Shown here: positions 5,938 to 6,613 of the stretch, piece by piece
Layout: every line of letters starts with the position of its first letter
Numbering within the stretch: position 1 is the stretch's first letter
From: an uncultured euryarchaeote
Lineage (GTDB): Archaea > Thermoplasmatota > Poseidoniia > Poseidoniales > Thalassarchaeaceae
Length of the DNA stretch: 6,613 nt
Reading direction: 5' to 3'
Assembly: GCA_937901365.1 (NCBI GenBank)
Contig: CALCEF010000353.1
Location: forward strand, 1-6,613
Notes under the pieces: generated by a model
Database searches by the model: none
Seen by the model: the letters and a program-made list of their open reading frames with translations, nothing else
What the model was told of the DNA's origin: nothing
Program-made: the position numbers and the translations under genes

Positions 5938-6613
5938 TCAATCAAGCCCGAACTCTTGGATTAGCAGCCGTCGCATCAATCGGCGGGCGCCGTGTAGAAC
6001 AAGGGCGGTAAAACAGAGGGATGCACCCAGCATGCCAATCCACGCAGCTGTCAATCCTGGGCCGACAGAAAGGGAGATGCCACCGTCGGTCAAAACCTCG
6101 ACTTCGTTGAGTGCTCGCATCCCGATGGCTGCACCGGTCGCTAGCAGGGAAATACCTGGCAATCCGAAGAACAGCAGCGGCTTCTTTTGGGAGAGTGAAA
6201 TCAGTGCAAAACTCAACACGGTGAACCCATGTGAAAGCGCAGTATATCGGCTGCCTTTTGGAACATCATAGCGAATCTGGGTAGGCACTTCCTTGACCCG
6301 TAATTGCAAATCATCACAGGCATTGAGAATTTCAAGGCAGGATTCCATTCCATCATGATCGAAATTCAATCGCTCAAGTGCTTTCGGTCCAAACGCTCTG
6401 AAACCACTCTGTGTATCCTTGATGTTGAGGTCGCTTCCGAGATTGGATGCTGCGGTAATGACCTTGATTCCAAGGGCGCGATATGTTGGCATACTCTCTG
6501 CCCCACCTCCGGCTACAAAACGAGAGCCGATGACCACATCCGCTTCCCCTGAGAGAATGGGTGCCAGAAGGGTCGGAATATCGCTAGCATCGTGTTGACC
6601 ATCACTGTCGAGG
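5938..6613 (-). CDS. Family 2 glycosyltransferase, dolichol-phosphate-sugar synthase-like, partial (N-terminus beyond window)
   Basis: The reading frame is open from the window edge to a TGA at 5940-5938, giving the last 224 residues; the start and the N-terminal nucleotide-sugar-binding part lie outside. The visible part begins LDSDGQHDASDIP, the DxD-type metal and nucleotide-sugar site of GT-A fold enzymes of the DPM1/GtrB/AglJ group. VVIGSRF follows (about 26-32), then DTQSGFRAF (about 66-74) and EVPTQIRYDVPKGSRY (about 108-123), all typical of this group. Two hydrophobic helices follow at about 145-165 and 186-207, ending in a basic stretch (ARRLMRR), so the enzyme is probably anchored with its catalytic domain in the cytoplasm. 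Family knowledge suggests transfer of a sugar from an NDP-sugar to a polyprenyl (dolichol) phosphate for N-glycosylation or surface glycans; donor and acceptor cannot be told from sequence. A GTG at 6537 could be mistaken for the start, but the upstream frame encodes the DxD motif. Confidence 0.9.
   Translation of the reverse strand, partial: LDSDGQHDASDIPTLLAPILSGEADVVIGSRFVAGGGAESMPTYRALGIKVITAASNLGSDLNIKDTQSGFRAFGPKALERLNFDHDGMESCLEILNACDDLQLRVKEVPTQIRYDVPKGSRYTALSHGFTVLSFALISLSQKKPLLFFGLPGISLLATGAAIGMRALNEVEVLTDGGISLSVGPGLTAAWIGMLGASLCFTALVLHGARRLMRRLLIQEFGLD

Noticed and set aside
5938..6537. GTG at 6537 as the start of a short 199-residue glycosyltransferase
   Set aside because: The same frame continues upstream to the window edge and encodes the DSDGQHD motif, so this GTG is an internal Val codon.

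Overview
The window looks like a piece of an archaeal genome, most likely a marine euryarchaeon of the Marine Group II (Poseidoniales) type. This is an inference from protein architecture only. One protein is a signal-peptide-bearing surface enzyme held by a single C-terminal membrane helix with a cytoplasmic tail, which suits a cell with one membrane. It carries calcium-binding thrombospondin type-3 (TSP3) repeats and many N-glycosylation sequons. A dolichol-phosphate-type glycosyltransferase with two C-terminal helices lies nearby. No rRNA or other marker gene is present to confirm the lineage.

The window is densely coding and every real gene is on the minus strand, so the order of transcription runs from high to low coordinates. 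(1) 6613-5938: the C-terminal 224 residues of a family 2 glycosyltransferase, cut by the window edge. (2) 5937-5864: a 74-bp gap with a perfect 10-bp hairpin just after the glycosyltransferase stop, then an AT-rich promoter candidate. (3) 5863-2792: a complete 1023-residue RND/MMPL-type transporter with 12 predicted membrane helices. (4) 2791-2748: a 44-bp gap holding a second, shorter hairpin. (5) 2747-48: a complete 899-residue cell-surface SGNH/GDSL hydrolase with eight TSP3 repeats. (6) 47-1: downstream sequence with no recognisable gene.

The transporter and hydrolase probably form a transcription unit, because the gap is short and has no AT-rich promoter candidate. A plausible joint role is lipid handling at the cell surface: the RND pump moves a hydrophobic or amphiphilic molecule through the membrane, and the stalked esterase cleaves or transfers an acyl ester outside. 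The glycosyltransferase probably belongs to a separate upstream unit, perhaps for surface glycosylation. No RNA gene, CRISPR array, insertion sequence or integrase was seen, and no gap without a gene exceeds 75 bp.

Nothing here is a clearly new defence or mobile system. The most interesting points are the hydrolase architecture, its pairing with a pump that also has a calcium-loop motif and paired cysteines outside the membrane, and the two intergenic hairpins.
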